Shown: piece by piece, positions 1-11,167 of the stretch
How positions within the stretch are numbered: position 1 is the stretch's first letter
Layout: every line of letters begins with the position of its first letter
From: Watersipora subatra
Taxonomy: Eukaryota > Bryozoa > Gymnolaemata > Cheilostomatida > Watersiporidae
NCBI RefSeq assembly: GCF_963576615.1
Contig: NC_088717.1
Location: 36,584,802-36,648,801 of the forward strand
Length of the DNA: 64,000 nt
Reading direction: 5' to 3'
Made by a program: the position numbers and the translations under genes
Notes under the pieces: model-generated
The model's input: only the letters and a program-made list of their open reading frames with translations
Databases searched by the model: none
Told to the model about the DNA's origin: nothing

Positions 1-1373
1 ATGATACATGCTGCTGCTTTCCCTGTAGTTTGCGGTTGAGATCCGCCATATGCTCAGAAATGTCTGCCAGGAAAGCAAGATCATTTATCCATGCCACATT
101 TCTGAATTCTTCATGGTTACGTCCTTTGCCTCTCATGAAAGTATCGATGGGATCTAAAAGACTGAGAAACCGACGAAGTGTTTTTGCACTACTGAGCCAT
201 CTCACTTTACAATAATATGTCACGTCTTGAAATTCTGCTTCAATCTCCTTCAGCATCTCTTTGAACTGGCGGTGGCTCAAAGCTCGAGCCCTTATGTAGT
301 TTACTGTGGATACAACCAATTCCATGACATGTCCCATCTTAAGGTGCTGTGCTCCTAAATTTTCCTGGTGAATGATGCAGTGGTACACAATAGGAGGGAC
401 ATTCCACACTCTGGACTTCAACAGCAAGCCAATTAAACCTGTGTGTTCTCCAGTCATTGCCGGCGCACCATCAGTGCATATCCCTGATAACTTCTCAAGT
501 GGTAGATTGAAATCTTTAAGTTCTTTGAGCAGGTTGTCGAATATGTCTTGACCAGTTGTGGTGCCGTGAAGGCTGCTCATTGTGAGAAAATCCTCTGTAA
601 TGCTGAACTGATCATCAATACCTCTGACCATGATGGCAAGTTGTGCTATGTCTGAATTATCTGTACTCTCATCAAGCGCAATGCTAAAGTAGATAAAATT
701 GCTTGCAACCTCTTTGAGTTTGCGCTCAATGTCCTTACTCAATGTTTCAATCCTTCTAATTACTGTGTGTCTTGATAAAGAGATGCTCTCCAGTGCTTCT
801 TTCTTGTCGGGGCAAAACTCTTCCACAAATGCTGTCAGTACCTACAATACAATAGTCAATAACAATACTTTCATGTGCTGTTGAATATGCTGATAAAATT
901 TTTAAAAAAACATAAAATGCATGCAAATATAATACACATATAAATGGTACCCAAACAAGAACCGGTAATATTCAGCATATTGATGAAATAGAGATAAACT
1001 TACCTCTTTTGCGAACTCTCCATGTTGAAATGGCAGCTGCCTCTGGTCAATTTTGTTGGCTATCACCAAACTACACTTTGTAGCCTTTTCACTGATTTCA
1101 GTGTAGCGGGTGAACAAGCGCTGCTGTGATGCGAGATTTTTTTGACAGTGTTTCATACTTCTCTGCTCTCTCTTGGCCACTGTGCTGGTCATACTGTTGT
1201 GCATGGCGAGTAGTATAATGCCGTCGAATATTATATTCTTTGAGAACTGCTATAATTTGGTTGCAAATTACGCAGACAGCCTGATTTACAGAGTGGTGTT
1301 TCACAAAATAGCTTAATTTCCAATCGTTATTAAATTCTCTGCCCTCTTTGTCTATCTTCCTTTTACTTGCCAT
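1..1373 (-). pseudogene. hAT transposase, GTF2IRD2-like, one frameshift, C-terminus outside window
   Basis: This is the transposase that would cut and paste the element. The start at 1373 gives MASKRKIDKEG, followed by an N-terminal segment with CVICN and HYTTRH (a BED-like C2H2 zinc finger). One reading frame is lost near 1130 in a run of seven A, and the protein continues in the next frame with SSQQ/ASQQRLFTR-type sequence. An intron is likely at 842-1003 (donor GTAAGT, acceptor ATTGTAG on the minus strand). The exon 1-841 is then open to the window edge and carries hAT landmarks: DESTDNSDIAQLAI, SLHGTTTGQDIFD, CTDGAPAMTG, CIIHQE and VRWLSSAKTLRRFL. These match the transposase-like part of vertebrate GTF2IRD2. 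Only one visible break suggests a fairly young copy; intact copies may exist elsewhere in the genome. Confidence 0.85.
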
Positions 1374-1710
1374 GCTTGTGTTTAAATGAATGAACCGATT
1401 TATAAACCAACAGTTAGCAGGTCAGTTAGGAAAATTCCCTAAAAACTGGGGACTTTACCCACATGTGCAGTAATATCAGACAGGAAGAAAAAAGTGATGC
1501 AAGGGAAGGGGATTTCCAAGAGTCATAGCATAGCTGTTAACATGGTCAGAAAGTGTGGTTACAATTGGCCTACATTTCTGCTAAGTTAGGGCCTGAACTT
1601 GGGCAGAAAATTCAGTATAAAAATTTTAAATTGGTAAAGTCTCTGGGGGGCCGCATAAAATCAGGCTGAGGGCCGCATCCGGCCCCAGGGCCGCCTGTTG
1701 AGCGCCCCTG
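1..1710 (-). mobile_element. hAT DNA transposon, right-hand part only (left end outside window)
   Basis: The transposase of this element is read on the minus strand. The 5' terminus lies at 1710: on the minus strand it begins CAGGGGCGCTCAACAGGCGG, the CAG start typical of hAT terminal inverted repeats. The 8 bases just outside (1711-1718, TTCTATAG) would be the target duplication, but the partner copy is beyond position 1. About 340 bases of 5' untranslated sequence separate the terminus from the transposase ATG at 1373. The termini of hAT elements are known to start with CAG and to duplicate 8 bp; the assignment here is inferred from terminus plus protein. Confidence 0.85.
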
Positions 1711-2339
1711 TTCTATAGCAATCCAATCGTATCATATAACTCATTCATCATTCGATTCATATCTCTCACATAAATAAATCTATTCAAAGAAAAGATTATT
1801 CTTTATTTTCCTTCTGAAGTGCCTATTCATTCATTTCTTTCTAGTTCTTTACTAGACATTCGCATCAATCAATCTAAATCAGCTTAAATTTCTATCATTC
1901 TCTTACTCACTATTACTCTGAAATATACTTACATCTGTCCATAAGCGTCTTCGAATTCATCATCATAATCTACGTATTAACTCCTGTGTCAGTAGCAGCC
2001 TTCAAGAAGTCGTTGCCAATATCGCATTAAAATATTGGCCAATATTCAAAATGAAACTCAATGTTTATTCAAGGTAAACTCAAGGTAAACTTTGTAAACT
2101 CGAGGTAAACCTTGTAAACTTAAGGTTTATTTGCAACAAAATTCATATTACAGTTATTTAGTATCAAAAGATTCATCATGTCTCACTCTGCTATGTTGTA
2201 TGTGAAAAATATGTGGAAATATGATTACAAGCTCTTAAAAGATAAAAAACGAATAATTAATCGCAGCCATCACGAAAATGCGGTAGTTTGGAATCTTTTT
2301 ATTTTGATGACGTTTTCAAACATTTTGGTTATTGTTGTT

Positions 2340-2512
2340 ACATTTTGGTTGTGACACGTGATGGTATCACGTGAATTGAAAGGCCAATAAAAGTCTCAAT
2401 ATAAAACGTCTCGTAGCGCTAGTAGTCTGGGAGCAGAGTACGTACATTCTAACTCAATTGTGAGTTGTTACTAGCCTGGTGGCCACAGGGTATTATCGTG
2501 TTAACAGGTAGC
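2340..2512 (+). repeat. Possible LTR remnant
   Basis: A CACGTGAT/ATCACGTG inverted repeat (2355-2373) is followed by a CCAATAAAA box, a TATA-like ATATAAAA at about 2399-2406, then a moderately GC-richer stretch. It ends near GTGTTAACA followed by GGTAGCAGAAGATGG, which resembles a primer-binding-site region downstream of a 5' LTR. No matching second LTR or retroviral-type coding sequence follows, so this may be a solo or decayed LTR, or chance. Confidence 0.3.
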
Positions 2513-3207
2513 AGAAGATGGGGGTTTATGGTAGTTTAATATTTTTATCATTTTTTTAATGTAGTCATCATTAATCTGGTCTTCTACAGCTATTTTAGTT
2601 AATAAGCTAAAAGTAATCGGTTATTGAATGATGAGTAGTAATACAAAAATAATTTTTCTTACGCTGTGTGCACTCAGTCGAACCAGCTAATCAGAGCCGT
2701 AGACCAACATTTACTTCATGTTGTAGTACGGGGATATTAAATTACTCCGATAACAATTAGGATTGTAGTCAGTTTCCGGTCTCGCGAGCGACTCGTCAGC
2801 GTTGGTAGTAATAATCGACAACTTTAATTTACTAGTTACATGTACATGTATACTGATTTCCAAAGCTAGCTGTCATGGATTGCATAATTCAGTATAATCA
2901 ACTACTACATTCTAATGAATAAAAGGTTGTTCAACGCATTAACACGCTCAACACTGCACCTTTATGGCGAGCCTGATTCTACAAGTCTAGCCGATGCCAG
3001 ATACATGTTGTTCTCATCAAGGCATCTTATGTAAAAACCCTTCTACCAAGAGGGAAGGATCTCTCCCTTACGATATATTCCCTTACTCAACTTTTGAACT
3101 ATGATGCGTGCAAGGAATTCAAGAATTCCTCAACATTTATATAAATAATGTCTGGTTGCACTGTGTAACGTCATTTTTTATATACTTTCATGCTTAAACT
3201 ACATACT

Positions 3208-3268
3208 TATCAATGATATACAGCCCCCCCCCCCCCCCTATATATGTAGAGGCTGTATATCATTGATA
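3208..3268. other. 18-bp perfect inverted repeat with poly-C loop
   Basis: The arms 3208-3225 (TATCAATGATATACAGCC) and 3251-3268 are exact reverse complements. The loop between them is mostly a run of C followed by TATATATGTAGA. It could be a fold-back element or a replication-slippage product. Confidence 0.8.
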
Positions 3269-3957
3269 CTCATCAACGGATGGAGGTGCAATAAACAAGT
3301 CCATCAATGTTGCCATTGTGACAAGAAATTTCACAGACTGATTGGATAATTGCAACAACGCGTCATAACCTGCCAGTTTGCTTAGTAATGGCGGCCCAAG
3401 CTGATAGCATGCGCTGTCTGCACTGCATGCCGCCCGCGTGAGCTACTAACTTCAATTGATTTAGCAGTTCTATCACTTCAACAAATAAAAATGGTAACTG
3501 AACGTGTTAACCGGTACAAGATCAACCATTTTAAACTATTTACAACGATTGCTAGGTAAGCAGAACTAAATATTTTTATGATCAAACAGATTATGTCAGG
3601 GTTTGAAACGATAGATGACCAATAAGTCAAAGGATGATGCTGATGCAATGTGAATATATGGGACATCAGTTGGACTGGGAGTCGTTGGATCATTATAATG
3701 AAGAGCTTATGAATGAAAAATAGCACAAAATTGCTACGAAATCATGATTATTATTGACCAATACCACCTAATCTAAAAGAGATTAACTGGCTACAACAAT
3801 TACTCATGGCTATTCAGTGAAGCAAACAATTCTACAGAGTGTCAAGCACAAGGAGATGTATATCACTAATATTACAGGAGCCAGCTAGATTTATGACTTG
3901 GTGGAGCGAAGTAGCAGTCAGCATGCACCAGATCAGCAACCAGTCATCAGCGAGACA

Positions 3958-4146
3958 CATTCCTGCCAACTCTCACGCATTGGGCATGAGACTCACGCAA
4001 TCACCCCAAAGAAAAAATGAAAATGCGTGAGAAACGCGTGAGATTTTTGCCCCATTTTCCACAATTTCATATATACTATCATTGATACATCGATTGCCCC
4101 AAAACCAAATCTCACGCATTGCCCCACTCTTGGGTTGGCAGGTCTG
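3958..4146 (-). mobile_element. hAT-type MITE, copy 1 (189 bp)
   Basis: The ends are CATTCCTGCCAAC on the left and GTTGGCAGGTCTG on the right. They are flanked by the 8-bp direct repeat GCGAGACA at 3950-3957 and 4147-4154. The same sequence occurs in the opposite orientation at 12550-12727. It has no coding capacity. Termini starting with CA/CAG plus an 8-bp duplication point to the hAT superfamily. Confidence 0.85.
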
Positions 4147-4154
4147 GCGAGACA

Positions 4155-6478
4155 ATTATTTCCAACACTTTATTTAGTATATTTAGATATGGTTAAAACA
4201 TCATTTTAGTCTAGAAACTGTTGTATTGTATTCCAGTAGAAAAATATAGCATAATTTTTTATTAACTAAGATATTGTATTTTATGCAAAAAGATTGATGA
4301 AATGGCTGTGAAAAAAATGGCATAAAATGATAATATTTTTCTTGCTTCATTGAAATTAGCTAGCTAGTAGCGTCTTAGAAGAAGGGTAACTGCAAAATTA
4401 GTTTCACAATGCTACTACTATTAGTTTTGGTCAGTTTTGTACATTTTTTTGCCGGAATTAGTTTGTTTTTTGCTTGTCGTCATGGAATTCCAAGATCGGT
4501 AAGGAATTTTAGCTCACCGCAAAGAATCTGAAACAGAAATGATGCAAGAAACACAAGCAAAACACGACCAACCCATGACCTTTGGCAATTGCTCTTGAGT
4601 CATTGCCAAGACTCAAGAGTCATTTCAAGAGTGAAAACACAAGTATAAAAGAGGGGCAAAATCGATGAGAGGGCAGGGAAGAACTGGCAGCAAGCCAGGC
4701 AGCAAAGGGAAGCACAAGAAAGAAGCCAAAACAGGAGAAGACTAACAGAAGCCCAAAATAGCTAAGGAGCCGGCAGCAAACAGCTCGCCAAGAAAATACT
4801 CAGTAGAAACGATTCACCCAAAGAGGTGGCAAGCCAGGAAGCTATAAAGCCCTGGGAATAGAGTTTATTCAGCCCCCTGCCAGCAGAAAAAGTTACTAAT
4901 AAAACCGACCTAATACATAAATACTCATTGAACCTATTAAGGCCATAACAAATAGAGCTAAGAATACTAGCATATTGTTATTTTTGCTTAAGCTAGTAAG
5001 TCTTGACAAAATAATTGTTATTTTGACCTTTGATTGAAAATAGATTTCACAGACATTTGGAAACAAACCACTGACGTGTTATTGTCGATTATAAAATAAT
5101 TACCTGCAGATAGTTGCGGGCTTCACAATCCTAACACTACTTGTTGTGAGCACTGATACTTGGGCTCATTATTGGCAACAGCATAATACTGTCAAAACAA
5201 TTTCAAGGAAAGTTCTAGTAGTGCCCATCTACATTGATTGATTTGTTGGCTGAGTTTTGCTTTATAGCAACTGTTTGATTTTTGTGGAGCAGAAGTGCCA
5301 CTTTGTCTGCGATCAAAATTTGTCTTGGGAGAAATTAAACTCAAGGCCCAGAAGCTAACCATTACACATAGAACCATAGAACCATTGTAGTATTTACTCA
5401 AAGAAAACACACACAAAAAAACAATACATTTTATATTATTATTTAAGTATCAAATAATTATTACAATAATTATTATAACCAAAAAAAACATTTCATATAT
5501 TAGTTAATATAAATTTAAATAAATAACAAATTTCTCCCTTGACAATGGCCTCGTTCATTCACGATGATAGCCATTAATTCAATAATGGCTATCATTAACC
5601 CATTAAAGTCATTTAATATCATGAACATGTCTATATTAAAATGATGATTCAATCACTATTGACTGACAATTTATTCCAAGCAACTAACAGATGTCATCAC
5701 AGACCAGGCCTGCAGAGTTAGGGCCTACATTGTTAAATATTCCATTGTAACCTGTTGTTTTATTCGTTTGAATTTGTTGATCGTGATGATCTATCTATCA
5801 ATCAAGGCCAATCAACATGATTTGAACTGAAGATCTAACATAGGGAAATGCTATGACTCAACTCAATAAGCTATTAACTTTTCTTTGCTACTTGTCATGT
5901 GATCTGCCTACTAGATCCAAATAGATTATATGAATCAGATTTGTTGTTATTGACACCAACCATACTTGGCCATATCTCCAATCCTGACCCTAGTTTGTGT
6001 TCAGAATAGCCAAAACAAGGTTGGCTCTACAACTGAAATGTTTTGTAGAGCACTGACAGATTTGATGAACAAAGGTGATGTGCTTCAAGCACATCAACCT
6101 TGTTACATTAAGTTCACCCATAGAAGAAGCTTATAGAGGGCACATTCTGAACAACAAGTAAGTTTAATGACATCATGTGAGACACAGCGTCGTAGCTTCT
6201 CGACTGCCTGTTGGTACCTACTTCCTCACTGAAAACTATTAAAGTTTAAATACTGAAGTATTGAATAAGATCACTCTGGGTCATCCTGCCGCTGCATTAC
6301 CACCTGCTGTTGTATTTTGATGACCTCCCTAGCATGCTCTCCAACTACAATCTGCATTATTTTTCATACATTTGTCAATCTTTTCCTAGCTAAACAGGCT
6401 GAAAGAAAACTGGATTTAGAGACTCTGACTAGGGAATTATAGACTATAGGCTCATTCCTAAATTTATGTTTTATTTTC
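4155..6478. other. Non-coding stretch; possible LTR-like segment at 4540-4920
   Basis: No gene is supported. The segment 4540-4920 differs from its AT-rich surroundings: it is purine-rich, has a TATA-like GTATAAAAGAGG near 4641, and ends with AATAAAACC near 4898. This composition resembles a retroelement LTR, but I cannot define its ends. The rest is AT-rich and unrecognised. Confidence 0.45.
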
Positions 6479-7289
6479 GTAGCCAAGTACATCCATAACT
6501 CTGAGTATTGAGGCCTCAGATTCCTGTCAAGACTCATACGAGCCTCGTCCCAAACGATCAAAGACAGGCTCTAGTCAAGTATTAGATTCATTATGTGTCA
6601 TATGTGGTGGTGATGCTAACTTAAAGAGGGTTACTCGGAAGGAAAAACGCATCTATGACAAACTGTGTAAGGCACAGACTATTAATATGATAAGTTTTTT
6701 TTCTTCATCTGCATCAAATAGTAAACCTTTTAAAGCTTTTAGTGCTCAAAAAGTAGTCAAATTTAACAAATTTCTTCTCCTCGCCTGACCCTTTCTGCCG
6801 GAACATGTGTCGAGAATAGATCGTCAGCACACCAATGACTTCAACCACCATTAAGTAATCACAGCTTAGCACAGTTCTTTAATAGTGATTTCTCAAAAAA
6901 CATATTTTATGTTCGCAGGCAGTCAGGCACCATATATGTACATTATAGTGTTGAAAGCTCTTAAATGTCTATGAATGTGTTGAAAGGAACAATTTATTAT
7001 TGGTGTATTTCAGTTGCAGTTTTTGACTTTGTTACAAGCCTTAATCCCAAACTCCGAAACACAGTGAAAGTGGGGCTGAAACATGGATTGGTTATATTTG
7101 CTCCAGGTTGTAACTGGTAAGACCTTATTTGGTGTTATTTTAGACTGTGTTCTGCCGATACAAGACCTCATGTGCTGGGAGGTGCTCTTGCCAGAAGCAA
7201 AGATTACCTTGCACTGACCTCTGCAACTGCTCTATGGATAGCTGTTCAATCCGGAATGTAGATGATTGTTTCTCAGACGCTAAAAGGTT
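6479..7289 (+). pseudogene. Two exon-like fragments of a cysteine-rich, probably transposon-associated protein
   Basis: The first fragment, 6485-6786, follows an acceptor-like TTTTCGTAG. It encodes a stretch with SYEPRPKRSK and CVICGG followed by a basic region, and then runs to a stop. The second, 7142-7289, sits between GTTATTTTAG and a GTTAGT donor. It encodes a compact cysteine-rich block with C-x4-C-x3-C-x-C spacing (CRYKTSCAGRCSC, then PCTDLCNC). Cysteine blocks like this end many proteins predicted from invertebrate transposons, a general recollection rather than a database match. Both fragments are on the plus strand and in splice-like context. I see no transposase core, so the identity stays uncertain. 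Confidence 0.4.
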
Positions 7290-8223
7290 AGTGTGTTTGT
7301 CTAGCAGATTATGCATCATAATAGTAGTAGAGAATAGCATAGCCAGGTGTGTGCGTGTGTGTGTGGTGTGACCCATCAGGCAAAATGACATCTATTTCTT
7401 ATACTGCATGTTGCAATTAAGCTAACCTGAGTGTATCCATAATATGTTTAACCAAGCATTGAGAAAGATTCCACCAATGCCCCAAGCACTAGTTTTTATG
7501 TGTTGTGGCACCTCTAGCATATCACTGTTGTTGATATTTGCTATCCTCAAAGCTATATTTGCTATCCTCGAAGGTTTGCTATCCTCAAAACATTATTTGT
7601 CAGCAAAATGAAATTATTATCAGGAGGGATGGTGCTATTATGTATATTATTTTATTTGCTGATGAAGCCGATTGATGATGAAGCATCAACCGAGTAAAAG
7701 TGTATGTTTCCATTGGAGTTATCTCAGAAATGTTAAACAACTATAATTATTTAATAAAACAAAATGAAATGCTCAAACAAAGTTCATTTATTACAACAAA
7801 TGTTATTAAGTGTTTTTTGAACAGTTCTCTCTTCTGAACCCTCTCCTCGATTTGGTTTTAGTTCTTTTAATATGCAAGCTCAATGTCAAAAAAGTAACAC
7901 AACTCTGAAAAGGCAACACAACTCCAAAAAAACTTTTACGTAGTACTGCCGACAACAGCAAAATAGTTTTAGAGGGTGCAAGGCGTAATCTTATTACCAC
8001 TGGGGCTAAAACTACTGGTTTAATTCAAAAACTTGCATAAGTTGAGAAAGGGAATAGAAATTATTTTTATGACAGATAGGGTCATCCTGCTCTCTGACTA
8101 GAGTTTATGACAAACACTTTGGGTTCTACCGGAAAACGCTTACTACATGTTTCTTTATGGAGCATCATTATGTTTCTTTATGGAGCATAGTATTATGCTT
8201 TAGTCATATACTTTGTGTTGCAG
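7290..8223. other. Non-coding stretch, nothing recognised
   Basis: AT-rich sequence with a short repeated GCTATCCTC(A/G)AA motif at about 7539-7592. No supported coding sequence. Confidence 0.5.
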
Positions 8224-9420
8224 ATTCTTTGATGGTGAAGAAATGAAGGAGGAGCTTCTTACCTTGGTTGGATTAGAAGGAGAAACCACCGGTCATGCTA
8301 CCCATGATGCCCTCGTTAAATGACTTATGCATATCTGCAACAACAGATGGCGCACCAGCCATAGTTGGAAGAGATCAAGGGCTCATAGCTAGATTGAAGA
8401 AGGATATGCCATCAATGCTAGCATTCCATTGCATCATCCACCAAACTGTTTCATGCGGAAAACTAAATGTTCACTTTCAACAGCTAATGTGTAAGGCTAT
8501 GAAGCTGGTCAACTTTCTCAAAAGGCAGTCAGCTCTCAGACAAAAAAACTTAAGGAAGTTTCTCAAAGAAAGCGATGCCACTTGTGAAGATTTACTAACA
8601 TACAATAACATTAGATGGCTAAGTAAGGGAAATGCTCTGTCGAGGTTGTGGAGTATTTGTCAGGAGCTACATGCACAAGCCTGAATGCAAGACAGTTCCA
8701 AAAGATGATGAGCTTTTCTAAAGATATGAGTGACCTTGCCTTCCTTGTTGACATCTGTGGCCATTTGAATGATTTGAACCTCAAGCTTCAAGGGAAGAAC
8801 AAGACTATCATTAATACACTACCAGCTGTTCAAGCCTTCTTCCATAAGTTGGAGTTGTTTCTAGTGGATGTGCAAGGTGATATGCTTCACTTTCCTACTC
8901 TAAATGCATTTTTAGATGACGATGAAGAAATGGCGTCTTGTACAGCTGAGTACACTCACTTTATAGAAAACTGCAATAAGAGTTTAGCAATCGATTTAGT
9001 CAGTTTCAATCTTTGAAACATATCATACAACTCATAAAAGCACCTCAGAAGGCAAAGCCTTATGGAAAGTGGGTTACTTAGTTGCCATTGAAAAGTGTTA
9101 ATGTCTCATCTCTGCAACTAGAGTTGTGTAACCTCAAAGTTACAGATATAGATGAAATTGAGGAGGGGTTCTACTTGAAAGCTTCAACAAAGGCTGAATA
9201 TCCACAGCTTGCTCAACTAGGAAGATGGTTGTACACTGTGTTTGCTGCCACATATATATGTGAATCAGCATTTTCATACATGAATAATATCAAGAGCAAG
9301 TTGAGATCCACTTTGACTCAAGATCACTTGTGTCAGCTCCTAAGAATAGCATGCTGCAGTAGAGAGCAAGACTACCAAGAGATAATGAGCAGCCATAAAC
9401 AATCCCATGTATCTCACTAA
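8224..9420 (+). pseudogene. hAT transposase remnant with several frame breaks
   Basis: An acceptor-like TGTGTTGCAG precedes 8224. The readable order is FFDGEEMKEELLTL, then LCISATTDGAPAIVGRDQGL, FHCIIHQTVSCGKLN and NNIRWLSKGNALSRL (catalytic core), then LAFLVDICGHLNDLNLKLQG, and finally the C-terminal dimerisation region with ESAFSYMNNIKSKLRSTL. These are hAT hallmarks as in ZBED/SCAND3-like proteins. The frame is broken at about 8320 (TGA), at about 8680 (frame change), near 8990-9016 (frame change plus TGA) and at 9079 (TAG), so no functional product is expected. Confidence 0.85.
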
Positions 9421-9426
9421 ACTTTA

Positions 9427-9692
9427 AGTTATACAAAGCTCTTTAGGCTCACTTCAACATTATTCAATGTTATTGTAAAAGTATTTTAATAAATAAATTT
9501 AATTACAATATCACTACCAAACTTGTATTATCAGTATGAAATGTTATAATGTGGCTCTTCATGAGATGTTATACTGTTATACAAAGTTTTTTAGGCTCAC
9601 TTCAACATTATTCAATGCTATTGTAAAAGTATTCTAATAAATAAATTTTATTACAACCACTACCAAACTTGTGTTATCAGTATGAAATGTTA
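9427..9692 (+). repeat. Two-copy direct repeat of the hAT 3' tail
   Basis: About 120 bp starting GTTATACAAAG and ending with CAGTATGAAATGTTATA occurs at about 9427-9551 and again at about 9577-9692 with a few differences. It is a local duplication inside the non-coding 3' end of the hAT element. Confidence 0.8.
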
Positions 9693-9774
9693 TACTGATA
9701 CACATATTATGCGGCTCCCAAAAATCTTGCAACTTTGAAATTTGACTCTTTGAGAAAAAACTTTGCCCACCCCT

Positions 9775-10322
9775 GTTCTAGAACATAGCATCAAACATAC
9801 CACAACCACCTCTTACTCTAGCTATCAAAATGGAAATGTTGAGTTTGTGATGTTTATAGGAGTGCCTCAGCACACATCTAACATTATATATTTTGACAAT
9901 CAAGGTGGGATCGCCCTTGCATCGCAGGTGAAAGCTCAACATAAATGTTCGAAGCATATAGACATTAGATACCATTTCATCAAGGAGCAGACCGAAGTGA
10001 GATACAAATATGTATGCTCTAATGACAACCTAGTAGATATTTTGACAAAGCCATTGGGTGCACAAAAACAGTGAAAGTATACACCGACTTAAGATGGAGA
10101 GGGGGTGTTGAGTGTGACATACTAAATTTGAGTTGTCTGCCCTTCCCATTAGTAATCACGAGAAGACAATAAAAACTTGTATGTTTATTTTAGATCTATG
10201 TTCTGTGCATCGCATAAACATGCAATACTTACTGTTCTTTTTGTTACACATTATAGTCTACCTTTTTTGCAACCAGATATTCTGTATATATGCTTTATCT
10301 CTTCGTTACAAATAATAGAACA
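9775..10322 (+). mobile_element. Copia-type LTR retrotransposon, 3' end only
   Basis: The reading frame from about 9775 to the stop at 10072-10074 encodes the C-terminal RNase H tail of a Ty1/Copia polyprotein: FDNQGGIALA, then SKHIDIRYHFIKEQ, then LVDILTKPLG, in the family order. A polypurine tract (10091-10105, AAGATGGAGAGGGGG) follows, then a sequence starting TGTTGAGTG, the expected start of the 3' LTR. The rest of gag-pol is absent; the hAT insertion at 9774 truncates the visible part. Confidence 0.85.
10106..10322 (+). repeat. Copia 3' LTR (approximate right end)
   Basis: Starts TGTTGAG immediately after the polypurine tract and is taken to end at the CA in AATAGAACA (10321-10322), giving 217 bp. 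The TG...CA boundaries fit an LTR. The target duplication cannot be checked because the 5' end of the element is missing. Confidence 0.5.
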
Positions 10323-10510
10323 ATGAGCGATGTTATCTGTTAATTCATATACAGTAATTAATCCGATAATTGACAATCAAACAACAACATAGCATCATTA
10401 AGCAATAACTCAACAATGAGAATGTCTAGGAAAGAATTAGAAAGAAATGAATGAATAGGCATTTCAGAAAGAAAATAAAGAATATAACTTTTTCACTGGC
10501 AAATCGCAAA

Positions 10511-10550
10511 TGGCGCACCGGTCTTCGATATATCGAAGACCGGTGCGCCA
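10511..10550. other. Perfect 40-bp palindrome
   Basis: The 20-base half TGGCGCACCGGTCTTCGATA is followed directly by its exact reverse complement with no loop. Imperfect symmetry continues outwards (ACTGGCAAATCGCAAA against TTGCCAATGGCAAGT). It is much more GC-rich than its surroundings. It could be the centre of a fold-back element or a recombination scar. Confidence 0.95.
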
Positions 10551-10669
10551 ATTGCCAATGGCAAGTAGTGTGTCATGATTGTGAGGCCGTAATTATGTTG
10601 CAGCACACATCCCCGAGTGTGGTAAATGGTAGGACTTATGATATTAATAATAGGTTTGTTTATTTCTGT

Positions 10670-11167
10670 AAGAGGCAGCGGCATAAAGAAGAGCAGAGGT
10701 TGAAGCAGCATTAGTAATGGAGACTTTCTCTTGCATTTGGTTGGAGGCAATTTTTTGAAGGAGTTGAAAATTTCTCCAAGCAACTGCCAGAATAAGTCAA
10801 CAGAACGTTGCAGAACTACTGAACAACAGAGACAGTGGCATAAAGAAAAGCAGAAGTTGAAGAAAGCATAAGTACGGTTGACTTTTTCTTGCATTTAGTT
10901 GAAGGCTTTCTCTTGAATGAGTCGAGAATGCTTCCGTACAACTGCATGAATAAGTCGACAGCACGTAGCAGAACTACTGAGCAACAGAGACAACGGCATA
11001 AAGAAGAGCAGAAGTTGAAGAAAGCATCAGTAAGGTTGACTTTCTCTTGCATTTGGTTGAAGGCATTCTCTTGAAAGAATTGAACATGGTTTCAAACAGC
11101 TGACAGAATAAATCAACAGCATGTTGCAGAACTACTGAGCAACAGAGACAGCAACAGAGCATAAAGA
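10670..11167 (+). repeat. Tandem repeat, about 158-bp unit, three copies plus a partial
   Basis: The phrase GGCATAAAGAAGAGCAGA(A/G)GTTGAAG recurs at about 10677, 10834 and 10992, and a truncated copy ends near 11167. Each unit also contains CTTTCTCTTGCATTT(G/A)GTTG and GCAGAACTACTGA(A/G)CAACAGAGACA. Open frames on both strands here are by-products of the repeat. Confidence 0.9.

Larger units (their letters stand above)
1711..3957. other. Non-coding stretch with repeat debris
   Basis: No coding region is supported here. Notable pieces are a short run of AAGGTAAACT-like repeats at about 2068-2130, a possible LTR near 2340-2512, and a hairpin with a poly-C loop at 3208-3268. The remainder is AT-rich sequence in which I recognise nothing. 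Confidence 0.6.
8224..9774 (+). mobile_element. Decayed hAT DNA transposon (3' half)
   Basis: The right terminus is at 9774. Read inward on the minus strand it is CAGGGGTGGGCAAAG, a hAT-type end, and it is followed by TTCTAGAA (9775-9782) as the likely target duplication. No matching left terminus was found upstream, so the 5' part is missing or too decayed. The insertion lies against Copia coding sequence that starts at about 9775, so the hAT probably landed inside a Copia element. It belongs to a different hAT family from the element at 1-1710, judging by both protein and terminus. Confidence 0.75.

Noticed and set aside
10493..11162. Minus-strand open frames of 62-133 codons
   Set aside because: They fall in the 158-bp tandem repeat and repeat the same pseudo-peptide; no known domain.
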